DNA from: DATENM01 sp045807765
GTDB taxonomy: Bacteria; Acidobacteriota; Blastocatellia; UBA7656
Assembly: GCA_045807765.1 (NCBI GenBank)
Contig: JBJMGU010000115.1
Location: forward strand, 1-26,026
Length of the DNA: 26,026 bases
Direction: 5' to 3'
Part shown: positions 1-7,835 of the stretch, one piece after another
How the letters are laid out: each line of letters begins with the position of its first letter
Numbering within the stretch: position 1 is the stretch's first letter
Translations under genes and position numbers: made by a program
Notes under the pieces: generated by a model
Databases searched by the model: none
What the model was told of the DNA's origin: nothing
What the model saw: the letters and a program-made list of their open reading frames with translations, nothing else

Positions 1-20
1 CGAAGGCACCAATCACCGGA

Positions 21-58
21 CGCGGCTGGCGTATGTGTTCGATAATTCGCCAGCCGCG
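21..58 (-). terminator. Stem-loop just downstream of secF
   Basis: A perfect 11-bp inverted repeat (21-31 CGCGGCTGGCG, 48-58 CGCCAGCCGCG) with a 16-nt loop begins a few bases after the secF stop codon at 63. Read on the minus strand no T-run follows the stem, so it is not a textbook intrinsic terminator. It is placed to end or protect the 3' end of the tgt-yajC-secD-secF transcript. Confidence 0.5.
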
Positions 59-62
59 CGCC

Positions 63-1544
63 TTAGACTTTCGCCAGCACGCGCTCGCCGGTGCGCGCAT
101 TGGGCGGCGGCGTCTTGCTCGGCTTTTTACTAATCCAGTAATTCCACCACAACATCATCGGACTGGCGACGGCGATTGAAGAGTAAGTGCCGATGATGAT
201 GCCAATCGTTAAAGCGAGAGCGAAGCCGCGCAGCACTTCGCCGCCAAATAATACAATCGCAACCACCGAAACGAATGTCAATCCCGAGGTGATGACCGTC
301 CTTGAGAGCGTCTGATTGATCGAATCGTTGGCCACCTGCGCCAAGCTATCCCGCCGGCGGAAGCGCAGGTTTTCTCGTATTCGGTCAAAGATGACAATCG
401 TGTCGTTCATCGAATAGCCGACCAGCGTGAGCAGCGCCGCGATCACCGTCAGGTTGATTTCCCACTGGAAGAGACTGAAGATGCCGAGCGTGATCATGAC
501 ATCGTGGAAGACCGCCAGCACCGCTGCGACACCGTAGATCCACTCGAAGCGGAAGGCAATGTAGACCAGCATGCCGGCGAGCGCCGCGAGCGTCACATAG
601 ATGGCGCGGTTGCGCAGGTCCGAGCCGACAACCGCGCCGACGACGTCTGCCGAGATGACCGCAAACGAGCCTTCCATGAAGGTCGGCTGCATCTTCTGCA
701 CCAGATCGCCCGGCAGGTTGGGCACCTGGCCGAGGTCGTTGATGACGCCGTTGCTGTTCTTGCGATGGTCGGCAATCGCCTTGGCGGCATTCTTGTATGT
801 CTCGTCACCTGGACTGGTGCCGAGCGGGTTGATGCGCGACAGCGCGTCCTCGATCTCCGAGGTGCCGGCGAGGTTTAAATCGATCTTGCCGGCGTAGAAG
901 CGATCAAGGATCACCTGCTTGATGCGGTTCTGGTCGAACTGATCATAGTTGCTGGCCGTGAGATTCAACCCCTGGATGGCGTTGATGTCGGAAAGGAAGC
1001 CACGGTTCTGCCCGTCGCGGAAGGCGATGAGTTGGTCACCGACCTGACGGTACGGGTGGGCGGTCGCAAAGACCTGTTGATTGATGCTGAACGGGTCGGC
1101 CTGGCGCAACTCGGCTTCGACGCCTGCGGCATCAATCGAATTGATGTTGACGCGGCCCGCCGCCACGTCGCCCGCAGGGCTCAGGCTCTGCAAGCCGCGA
1201 ATGATCCGCCGCTTGTCTTCGTCAACCCGGCGCTCGGATTCGCTGCCCTGCTCAAGCTGCGGCGCGTGGATGATCAATTCGTTCGGGCGCGAGACCACCG
1301 GCTGCAAGGTCACCTTATCCGTCGGGATGCCGACCTTGCCGAGCGCGCCGCGCACGCGGTCGAGGCTCGGGTTTTCAGTGAAGCGCACGGTCATCAGCGT
1401 GCCGCCGGTGAAGTCTACGCCGGCGTTGAAGCCGCGCAGTTGAACCGAAACGGCTCCCAACAGCATCAAGAAAATCGTGATGCCGATGAATGTCCGCTTT
1501 GCCTTGATCCAGTTAATTTTCGGGTTATGAAATATCTCAACCAT
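63..1544 (-). CDS. secF: Protein translocase subunit SecF (enlarged periplasmic domain)
   Basis: Inner-membrane subunit of SecDF-YajC, which uses the proton motive force to pull preproteins through SecYEG on the periplasmic side. Visible features: an N-terminal helix (about 17-36), the SecF N-terminal motif GVDFTGG (42-48), then from about residue 310 the five-helix C-terminal channel block, including LVGYSMNDTIVIFDRIREN (374-392), typical of SecD/SecF. At 493 residues it is well above the roughly 300-320 of Escherichia coli-type SecF. The extra length sits in the periplasmic domain, about residues 105-295, which I do not recognise. The ATG at 1544 follows AGAGG at a short, plausible spacing. 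It is last in the operon after secD, separated by a 96-bp gap holding a heptamer repeat. Identification is secure; the role of the insertion is unknown. Confidence 0.96.
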   Translation of the reverse strand: MVEIFHNPKINWIKAKRTFIGITIFLMLLGAVSVQLRGFNAGVDFTGGTLMTVRFTENPSLDRVRGALGKVGIPTDKVTLQPVVSRPNELIIHAPQLEQGSESERRVDEDKRRIIRGLQSLSPAGDVAAGRVNINSIDAAGVEAELRQADPFSINQQVFATAHPYRQVGDQLIAFRDGQNRGFLSDINAIQGLNLTASNYDQFDQNRIKQVILDRFYAGKIDLNLAGTSEIEDALSRINPLGTSPGDETYKNAAKAIADHRKNSNGVINDLGQVPNLPGDLVQKMQPTFMEGSFAVISADVVGAVVGSDLRNRAIYVTLAALAGMLVYIAFRFEWIYGVAAVLAVFHDVMITLGIFSLFQWEINLTVIAALLTLVGYSMNDTIVIFDRIRENLRFRRRDSLAQVANDSINQTLSRTVITSGLTFVSVVAIVLFGGEVLRGFALALTIGIIIGTYSSIAVASPMMLWWNYWISKKPSKTPPPNARTGERVLAKV

Positions 1545-1560
1545 AATGCCTCTGAAGAGA

Positions 1561-1644
1561 GGGACTGGGGCTAGGGACTAGGGGCTAGAGACCGGAAGTT
1601 TTTCCACCAGTCCCTAGTCCCTACTTCTAGGCCCTGATCCCTAG
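1561..1644. repeat. Palindromic heptamer repeat element between secD and secF
   Basis: The left arm (1561-1595) is built of 7-bp units GGGACTG, GGGCTAG, GGACTAG, GGGCTAG. The right arm (about 1607-1644) carries the same kind of units on the opposite strand (CCCTAGT, CCCTACT, CCCTAG). The arms are imperfectly complementary around a short centre (GGAAGTTTTTCC). The element fills the secD-secF gap, and the secD stop codon TAG (1643-1641 on the minus strand) is its outermost unit. It resembles the element at the end of the window (25927-26026). Heptanucleotide STRR repeats are known from filamentous cyanobacteria; whether these are related is not established. Confidence 0.85.
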
Positions 1645-3281
1645 ATGCTCAAAGATTCCACACGCGCCCTGCGGTTCAAATGCCACATGAAGATGGTGCG
1701 CGAAACGAAGACCGCCGTGAACAGGTTCGCCAGAAGGCCGGCGACCAGGGTGACCGCAAAGCCGCGGATCGGGCCGGTGCCGAAGACGAACAGGAAGATG
1801 GCCGAAACGATCGTCGTCACATGCGTGTCAATGATCGTCAAGAAGGCTTTGCCGAAACCGACATCCACTGCCGAGGCGACCACCTTGCCGTTGCGCAACT
1901 CTTCGCGGATGCGCTCGAAGATCAGCACGTTCGAGTCTACGGCCATGCCGATGGTCAGAATCACGCCGGCGATGCCGGGCAGCGTCAGCGTCGCGCCGAA
2001 GATGACCAGCGCCGCAAGCAGCAGAATCAAGTTCAGAATCAGCGCCAGCACCGCGTTGATGCCCGAGCCGCGGTAGTAGAAGAGCATGAAGGCGATGATC
2101 GCAAGCAACCCGGCGATAGACGCCGTGACGCCCTGACGAATCGAGTCGGCGCCTAACGAAGGACCAACGGTGCGCTCTTCAAGGTAGACCGCCTTCGCAG
2201 GCAGCGCCCCCGATCGCAGAATCAACGCCAGGTCTTCGGCCTGCCGCTTGGTGAACGCGCCGGTGATCTGCCCCTGGTCGTGAATCTGCCCTTGAATGGT
2301 GGCGCGCGATTTGACCTCGTTGTTCAGCACGATGCAGAGGAACTCACCGATGTTCTTGCCGGTGACCTCGGCAAAGCGGGTCGCGCCGCTCGGCGTCAGC
2401 GAAAAACTGATTTCGTAATTCGAGCTGCCGGTGGCTGACTGGCGGGAGCTGGCGTCGCGCATGTCCAGGCCGCTGACGACCATGTTCTTTTCAAGGATCA
2501 CCCACTGCTCAGAGCCGCTGCTGCCTTCGGCGGTGCGCTCGCGATAGGCGAAGACCTCGTACTGGTCAGGGTTCGGCAAGGCTTTGACGGCCTGCTCGGC
2601 GGCGTCTTTCGTCGGGTAGACCGCCGTGTTCTTGGCCTCAAGCCGCAGCTCAAGATTCGAGTCGGCGTTGAGCGTGTTCTTGACGCGCTCGGTGTCGTCA
2701 ATGCCGGGCATCTGGATGAGAATCTGGTAGGTGCCTTCGCCACCCTGACGGACGACGACCGGCTCGGTGACGCCGAAAGCGTTGACGCGGTTCTCGATGA
2801 TCTGCTTGGCCTGATCGGTGGCGCGGTCGCGCAACTGGTTGGCAAAGCCTTCGTCGAGCGTCGCGGTGATCGAGGTGCCGCGGTCGCTCGTCGTCCAGCC
2901 CTGGCCGAAATCGCTTTCAAGCTCGCGGACGATTTCGCCGTTGCGGGAGTTGTCGGGAACGGTGACGACGACCTGATTGATGCCCTGCGCCTTGATGTCT
3001 GTAAACGGCAGGTTTTTCTGCTGCAAGCGCGTCTTGGCGGCCTCGACGTTGCGCTGCGTCATCTTGTTGATGACATCGTCCACCTGTACCTGCATGACCA
3101 GATGGCTGCCGCCCTTGAGATCGAGGCCGAGGTGGATGTTCTCGCCGAGGTTCTGCTTGATCTGCGACCAGTTGGCGAAATCCTGTACGGTCATCTTATG
3201 GTGCGGCTTGAAGACCACCGCCAGCCCGGCCAGCGTGACCAGCAGGATGATGAGCATGCGATTGCGTATCTTTTTACCCAT
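1641..3281 (-). CDS. secD: Protein translocase subunit SecD
   Basis: Partner of SecF in the proton-driven SecDF export motor. The 546-residue protein has an N-terminal helix (about 6-24), the SecD signature LGLDLKGG (51-58), a periplasmic domain with the ENRVNAFGVTEPVV segment, and a C-terminal membrane block from about residue 380 including GMAVDSNVLIFERIREEL. These are hallmark SecD motifs, and the length falls in the normal range. It lies between yajC and secF on the same strand, 29 bp after yajC. The ATG at 3281 lacks a strong Shine-Dalgarno match; a weak AGGG lies about 10 bases upstream. The stop codon TAG is provided by the adjoining heptamer repeat, so the final residues may have been altered when that element arrived. 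Confidence 0.97.
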   Translation of the reverse strand: MGKKIRNRMLIILLVTLAGLAVVFKPHHKMTVQDFANWSQIKQNLGENIHLGLDLKGGSHLVMQVQVDDVINKMTQRNVEAAKTRLQQKNLPFTDIKAQGINQVVVTVPDNSRNGEIVRELESDFGQGWTTSDRGTSITATLDEGFANQLRDRATDQAKQIIENRVNAFGVTEPVVVRQGGEGTYQILIQMPGIDDTERVKNTLNADSNLELRLEAKNTAVYPTKDAAEQAVKALPNPDQYEVFAYRERTAEGSSGSEQWVILEKNMVVSGLDMRDASSRQSATGSSNYEISFSLTPSGATRFAEVTGKNIGEFLCIVLNNEVKSRATIQGQIHDQGQITGAFTKRQAEDLALILRSGALPAKAVYLEERTVGPSLGADSIRQGVTASIAGLLAIIAFMLFYYRGSGINAVLALILNLILLLAALVIFGATLTLPGIAGVILTIGMAVDSNVLIFERIREELRNGKVVASAVDVGFGKAFLTIIDTHVTTIVSAIFLFVFGTGPIRGFAVTLVAGLLANLFTAVFVSRTIFMWHLNRRARVESLSI

Positions 3282-3310
3282 AACAGCGTTGCCCTATAAA
3301 TTGATTGCGC

Positions 3311-3676
3311 TCACTTGGCGGCTTCGACGTCTTTAACGTCTGAGGATTGCAGCCCGGCAATCGAGCTGCGCAGAATTTCAATTGACACTGACTGCGCGAC
3401 GCGCAGTTGCACGGTGTCGTCTTTCTCTTTGACCTGGACGATGGTGCCGTAGATGCCGCCGCTGGTAATCACCTTGTCGCCCGGCTTGAGCGCCTTGAGC
3501 AGCAGATCGCGCTCGCTCTGCTGCTGCTTCTGGCGGCGCTGTTGCGGGCGGATGACCAGGAAATAGAAGATGCCGAAGATCAGCACCCAGGGCAGCAGAA
3601 GCGTCAGGATGCTGCCGCCGCCGGGTGAGCCCTGCAAAAGAAAAAGCGGATAAGCGAGAGCGGTTGTCATGTTCAT
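3311..3676 (-). CDS. yajC: Preprotein translocase subunit YajC
   Basis: Small single-span membrane protein of the SecDF-YajC complex. The 121-residue product has one hydrophobic helix (about 22-43) running directly into the family signature FYFLVIRPQQRRQK, followed by a soluble tail with the GDKVITSGGIYGTI segment that defines YajC. Length is normal. Two start codons are possible, ATG at 3676 and ATG two codons later at 3670; neither has a clear Shine-Dalgarno. The position directly upstream of secD and downstream of tgt matches the conserved bacterial order. Function is accessory; yajC is dispensable in E. coli. Confidence 0.95.
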   Translation of the reverse strand: MNMTTALAYPLFLLQGSPGGGSILTLLLPWVLIFGIFYFLVIRPQQRRQKQQQSERDLLLKALKPGDKVITSGGIYGTIVQVKEKDDTVQLRVAQSVSIEILRSSIAGLQSSDVKDVEAAK

Positions 3677-3750
3677 TGATTTTCGTCCGGCACTTCTAGT
3701 GGGAGGTTCCGCTCGCGGGGGCTGCGAACCGAAATCCTTCGTGGTAAGGA

Positions 3751-4926
3751 TCAGTCCTGTCCGCGTGCCAGGTCTTCTAGAAAAGAATGTCGAAACTCGT
3801 TAAAAGTGCCAAGCGTGATAGCTTGCCTGATTCGCGCCATGGTGTCAAGGTAGAAGCAGACGTTGTGCAACGAACTGAGCGTCGAATAAAGAATCTCGCC
3901 GCTCATGTACAGATGCCGCAGATAGGCCCGCGAATAGCGCTCGCAGACCGGACAGCGACATGCCTCGTCGGGCGGGCGCGGGTCTTCTTTATAACGTGCG
4001 TTCTTGACATTGACGCGCCCCTGGCTGGTAAAGAGCTGGCCGTTGCGAGCATTGCGCGTCGGCATGACGCAATCGAACATATCAACGCCGCAGGCGACCG
4101 CGTTGACGATGTCTTCGGGAGTGCCGACTCCCATCAGGTAGCGCGGCTTGTCCGTCGGCATGCGCGGCGCAATGTGCGCGACGACTTCCCTCATCGCCGT
4201 CTTCTCTTCGCCGACCGACAATCCGCCGATGGCATAGCCGTCAAAGCCAACCTCAAGCAATCCTTCGAGGCTGCGCTCGCGCAGGTCGAGGTAGACGCTT
4301 CCTTGATTGATGCCAAAGAGCGCCTGCGCCGGGTTGACGATCTTCAGCCCGGCGCGCTCGGCTTCGCGCGGGTCGCTGTGCAGCTCGGTGAGCCGTTGTT
4401 TCGAGCGTTGCGCCCAGCGCTCGGTAATTTCAAGCGAGGTGCGCGCTTCGGCAACCGTCGCCGGGTAGGGCGTGCATTCGTCGAAGCACATGACGATGTC
4501 TGAGCCGAGCGCCGCCTGGATTTCCATCGAGCGTTCGGGTGACAGGAAATGGCGCGCCCCGTCAATATGCGATTGAAACTCGACGCCGTCTTCATTCATG
4601 CGACGCAGGTCTGTGAGGCTGAAGACTTGAAAGCCGCCGCTGTCGGTAAGGATGGCGCGCTCCCACGAGATGAAGCGGTGCAGGCCGCCGAGTTGATTGA
4701 TCAGGAGATGGCCGGGCCTTAAGTAAAGGTGGTAGGTATTGCCGAGAATGATCTGCGCGCCGGCGTCTTCGAGCATCTGCTGGGTGAGCGCCTTGACGCT
4801 GCCTTGCGTGCCGACCGGCATGAAGACCGGCGTGACAATCGTGCCATGCGCCGTCGTGATGCGCCCGGCGCGCACTTCGGTGGCCTTGTCCTTTGTCAGC
4901 AGATCAAACGCGAATCGCTTATCCAT
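3751..4926 (-). CDS. tgt: tRNA-guanine transglycosylase
   Basis: Cytoplasmic enzyme that exchanges guanine-34 of GUN-anticodon tRNAs for preQ1 in queuosine synthesis. From the ATG at 4926 the protein has 391 residues, close to the usual 370-390. Visible motifs: DSGGFQVFSL with the general-base Asp (95), GGLSVGE (234-240), DMFDCVMPTRNARNG (282-296) containing the nucleophilic Asp, and the zinc site Cys323, Cys325, Cys328, His354. The reading frame stays open for 71 more codons upstream, but those residues are low-complexity and basic and unlike Tgt, so the start beginning MDKRFAF was chosen. A palindrome (4928-4980) overlaps the leader and no normal Shine-Dalgarno is visible. It heads the tgt-yajC-secD-secF cluster. 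Confidence 0.97.
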   Translation of the reverse strand: MDKRFAFDLLTKDKATEVRAGRITTAHGTIVTPVFMPVGTQGSVKALTQQMLEDAGAQIILGNTYHLYLRPGHLLINQLGGLHRFISWERAILTDSGGFQVFSLTDLRRMNEDGVEFQSHIDGARHFLSPERSMEIQAALGSDIVMCFDECTPYPATVAEARTSLEITERWAQRSKQRLTELHSDPREAERAGLKIVNPAQALFGINQGSVYLDLRERSLEGLLEVGFDGYAIGGLSVGEEKTAMREVVAHIAPRMPTDKPRYLMGVGTPEDIVNAVACGVDMFDCVMPTRNARNGQLFTSQGRVNVKNARYKEDPRPPDEACRCPVCERYSRAYLRHLYMSGEILYSTLSSLHNVCFYLDTMARIRQAITLGTFNEFRHSFLEDLARGQD

Positions 4927-4927
4927 G

Positions 4928-4980
4928 ATGAATGATTGAGCGGCGACGACGCCCGTCTCTCGGTCGCCGCAATCATTCAT
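4928..4980. repeat. Inverted repeat covering the tgt translation start region
   Basis: The left arm 4928-4947 (ATGAATGATTGAGCGGCGAC) and right arm 4963-4980 (GTCGCCGCAATCATTCAT) are complementary apart from a two-base insertion, with a 15-nt loop. It directly abuts the tgt ATG (4926), so in mRNA the hairpin would occupy the ribosome-binding region. The ATGAATGAT outer part resembles the units of the element at 14081-14184. Confidence 0.75.
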
Positions 4981-5026
4981 CTTGCCCGCCGACTGTCCGA
5001 CTCTGCAAGCGAAGCTGAAGCCGCGT

Positions 5027-6043
5027 CTATTGCGTTGTCTTGTAGCCGGGACGCGCCCGCACGATGGCGTCCGGGCGCGTGACTTTGACTGTGATGCGTC
5101 GCGACTCGATCTTCTTTTCGTGCGGCGGGTAGTAGCCAAGCAGGTATTGTTTGCGCAGCTCGTCGGCGATGCGCGCCAGCGCCCCTTTCAAGTCGGCGAT
5201 CTCGTCGGCGCGCTCAACGATGCCGCCCGACAGTCGCGCCATCTCGTCCAGGTACTCGTCCGCCTGACGATAGGTGCGATCCAGCTCGCGCCGCGCTTTC
5301 TGATGATTCGCCTCGGCCTTCTGCGGGTCTGTGAGCCGTTCGGTATTGAACCGGCGTTCGAGGCGGCGCTCGACATCGGCGCGCGTGCTGTAGCGAATCG
5401 GGTAGACGATGACGTCCTCGCCTTCGATGATAGCGTCGAGCGTGTCTTCTTCGACGATCTCGCTGCTCGCTGTGTCAATGCCATCGGTAAACAGGATGAC
5501 CGCTTTGCGCCCTTCGATGTCGGCGAGCCGCTCCCAGACGGCGGTATAGACGGCTTCGTACACCTGTGTGTATTCACCTGAGCGAATGTCAGCGATGGCG
5601 CGCCGCAGTTGCTCGCGGTCGCTGGTTAGCTCTGAAAGGATGCGGACACTGTCGTTGAATTCGATGAGCAAGACTCTATCCTGCGGGCGCAGGTTATCGA
5701 TAAAAGCGAGCGCCGCATGCTTGATCTGCTGCAACTGGTCGGCGGTCGAGCCCGAAGAGTCCAACAGCAGGGCGACGTTGAAGGGCGCTTCAGTGGTGCC
5801 GAAGTATTCAATCGCTTGCCGCGTGCCGTCTTCGTAGATGCTGAAGTCGTCTTTGCTCAAGTCGGTCAGGTAACGACCGCCCTTCTCTTTGACGACGACC
5901 GGCACCTGCACGAGCGTCGTGTGCAGCTTGATCGGCTCGTCGTCGGATTGCACAGGCTTCTGTCTATCAGACTGTGCGACGGCCGCGGCGGCAAACAGCA
6001 ATGTGAGCAGTGCTAGAATCAAGCAGCGGGCGAACCATTTCAT
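5027..6043 (-). CDS. Secreted VWFA-domain protein
   Basis: A 338-residue exported protein. Residues 1-23 form a signal peptide ending AAAVAQ. A short beta-rich segment (about 40-80, with VPVVVKEKGG and DFSIYEDG) precedes a von Willebrand factor A domain (about 88-290). The metal-binding MIDAS residues are visible: DSSGS (Asp95, Ser97, Ser99), a Thr near 159 and TDG (Asp187). This arrangement matches the VWFA-related proteins that are abundant in Acidobacteriota; the substrate or ligand of that family is not defined. It stands alone, about 100 bp upstream of tgt and on the same strand, so it could be cotranscribed with it. A dedicated role in adhesion or protein interaction outside the cytoplasm is inference from the domain. 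Confidence 0.88.
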   Translation of the reverse strand: MKWFARCLILALLTLLFAAAAVAQSDRQKPVQSDDEPIKLHTTLVQVPVVVKEKGGRYLTDLSKDDFSIYEDGTRQAIEYFGTTEAPFNVALLLDSSGSTADQLQQIKHAALAFIDNLRPQDRVLLIEFNDSVRILSELTSDREQLRRAIADIRSGEYTQVYEAVYTAVWERLADIEGRKAVILFTDGIDTASSEIVEEDTLDAIIEGEDVIVYPIRYSTRADVERRLERRFNTERLTDPQKAEANHQKARRELDRTYRQADEYLDEMARLSGGIVERADEIADLKGALARIADELRKQYLLGYYPPHEKKIESRRITVKVTRPDAIVRARPGYKTTQ

Positions 6044-6208
6044 AAAACCACCTTAAACGAATTGACATAGCGGGTAACTAGATGTTGCATCCGACACCAG
6101 ATGTATGTTGCGCCGGTTGCCATACGGGTTGCAAGTGGCGGTGGTGGGTGGCCATTGATTTTGCCGTCCGGGTCGAGCACCCTGTCTCGCTTCGACTCGC
6201 GGCGGAAC

Positions 6209-7834
6209 TCACTTCAGGCATTCCATGTAACCGTCTTGCGCCACCGGCTTGCTGCACCAATGATCCAGGTTGATCAAGTAGGCCGATGGATTGACCTGCT
6301 TTCTTACCAGGTCGAGATTCGCCTTCGCTTCCGCGGCGCTTGCGTAGCGCGCGACGATTCTGAAGGTGGGGCTTTTGAAGTAGATGACCAGCCGGGCAAG
6401 TTTCAAAGGCGGCCCCGAGTATTTAAACAACTTTATACTCGCTTCTGTAAACGTTCTTGCGTTGTCAATAGCGATGGCCTTCATGCCATTGTCAGCGGGC
6501 GGCGGCGGATGTTGCGACGTGGCGAGCTGTTGCTTCAGGTCGTCTCTCTCTTTCGTCAGTTGCTCATTTTCTCCCGCCAGTTGCCCCTTGTCATACGTCA
6601 ATTGCTCTTTCTCTTCTGCCAACTGCTCCCTCTCTTTCGTCAATTGCTCCTTCTCTTTCGTCACGTCCGAGAGCCTCTGGCTCAGTTCGGTCTCGGTCCC
6701 GAGCCTGCCGGCGAGCTGCTGGTTACGGGCGAGCAAGCCGGTCGAGATGACAAATAGTATAATGCAGCTAACCGCGAGGAATTGCTTTGAGGCGCCAAGC
6801 CTGCTGTAGCCATCCAGCAGCCGGTAGAGAGAATTCCAGCGCGGCAAGGCGGTCGCGATCTCGTCGCGGAAGACGGTGGTGTCGAGAATCGATTTCGCCA
6901 GGTCTTCGAAGGCTTCCGACATCTCGCTCAGGGGGGACTTGTCCGCGGCCAGCGGTGTCTCGGCAAAGCTGTAGGCGCCGACGTAGGGGATATTCTTCTT
7001 GGTGATAAAGCGCAGGGCATTCGCCCGTTCCGACTCCGGCAGATAGTCCTTCAGCCGCTCGGCGGCCAGCTTCTCCATGGCCTTTCTTTTATCTTCTTCG
7101 AGATATCTCTCCACCCGCGAGGGCCTGAGGATGATGACCGGGGGGTGGCGCTTGCCGGGCGCCTCGGTGGTCCCTTCCGAGGTCGTTTCGCCGGCAGCAG
7201 GCGGGGAGGTCGGCGCCACCTCGGGCGCCTTTTCGAGAATGGTCCCCGCCGTCCGCGCGACGCCGTTGATGTTTTGCTCGTTGAGAGCGAATAAGAGCGC
7301 CACGACGTCGGGCAGTTGCAGCGTACAGATGCCGCCGATGTCGGTCACCCCGGTGCGGCTGTCGACGAGGATGATTTCGGCAGCATCGCGCATCTGCTTC
7401 TTGAGGTTCTCGATGAAGCCGTAGCCATGCCACTTGGTGTAGAACTCTTGCCAGTCGAACTGGTTGACGCGCCCGGCGTATTCGCCATTCTGGCGGCCCG
7501 CCGGGAGGATGGAGATCGAGCCGGCGCCCGAAAAATTGACCGCCTTCTGGACGTAGCGGCCAAGCGGCACGGGGTCCTCGGGCAGCGACTCGGTCGCCTT
7601 GCGCAGAATCTGCTTGTAGTCGTAGAGCATGTCGAGCAGGCCATCCCTAATCTCATGGTCAGCGATGCCGAAAAAACGATGCAGCCCCGGCGCCTCCAGA
7701 TCCCAGTCGACGACCAGCACTTTTTTCTTGTAGTTTTGCGCCAGCAGCCATGCCACATTGGCGAGCGCCATGCTGCGCCCCACCCCGCCTTTGTATGAAT
7801 AAAAGGTGACGATGGTTGATCGCGGTTCGTCCAT
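6209..7834 (-). CDS. KGGVGR-variant ParA/MinD-like ATPase with membrane helix and heptad coiled coil
   Basis: A 541-residue P-loop protein. Residues 1-330 form a SIMIBI-type (ParA/MinD) ATPase with deviant Walker A YKGGVGRS (14-21), VVDWDLEAPG (41-50) and IILVDSRTG (154-162). The signature lysine Lys15 is kept, but the usual P-loop lysine is Arg20, as in the family named for the KGGVGR motif. One hydrophobic helix (about 350-369) follows. Residues 393-434 are six consecutive heptads (KEKEQLT, KEREQLA, EEKEQLT, YDKGQLA, GENEQLT, KERDDLK), a coiled coil. After a proline-rich linker, residues 450-541 are a domain I do not recognise, with Cys527 and Cys539. It is last in a three-gene unit, starting one base after the preceding stop (TGAAATG). 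KGGVGR ATPases occur in multi-gene conflict or signalling systems; the function here is inferred only. Confidence 0.9.
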   Translation of the reverse strand: MDEPRSTIVTFYSYKGGVGRSMALANVAWLLAQNYKKKVLVVDWDLEAPGLHRFFGIADHEIRDGLLDMLYDYKQILRKATESLPEDPVPLGRYVQKAVNFSGAGSISILPAGRQNGEYAGRVNQFDWQEFYTKWHGYGFIENLKKQMRDAAEIILVDSRTGVTDIGGICTLQLPDVVALLFALNEQNINGVARTAGTILEKAPEVAPTSPPAAGETTSEGTTEAPGKRHPPVIILRPSRVERYLEEDKRKAMEKLAAERLKDYLPESERANALRFITKKNIPYVGAYSFAETPLAADKSPLSEMSEAFEDLAKSILDTTVFRDEIATALPRWNSLYRLLDGYSRLGASKQFLAVSCIILFVISTGLLARNQQLAGRLGTETELSQRLSDVTKEKEQLTKEREQLAEEKEQLTYDKGQLAGENEQLTKERDDLKQQLATSQHPPPPADNGMKAIAIDNARTFTEASIKLFKYSGPPLKLARLVIYFKSPTFRIVARYASAAEAKANLDLVRKQVNPSAYLINLDHWCSKPVAQDGYMECLK

Positions 7835-7835
7835 T

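Noticed and set aside
1561..1644. CRISPR-like or transposon reading of the heptamer repeats
   Set aside because: Units are 7 bp in uninterrupted tandem with an inverted arm, with no spacers, no target-site duplication seen and no transposase gene in the window.
3734..3751. ATCCTT/AAGGAT hairpin between tgt and yajC as a terminator
   Set aside because: Only six base pairs, lies at the tgt stop side within a conserved operon, and has no T-run.
4927..5139. 71-residue N-terminal extension of Tgt in the open frame
   Set aside because: The residues are basic, low-complexity and unlike any Tgt; the start at 4926 gives a standard-length enzyme.
6078..6260. Short frames between the VWFA gene and the KGGVGR ATPase
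   Set aside because: They overlap the end of the ATPase gene and lack motifs; the gap between the two genes is only about 165 bases.
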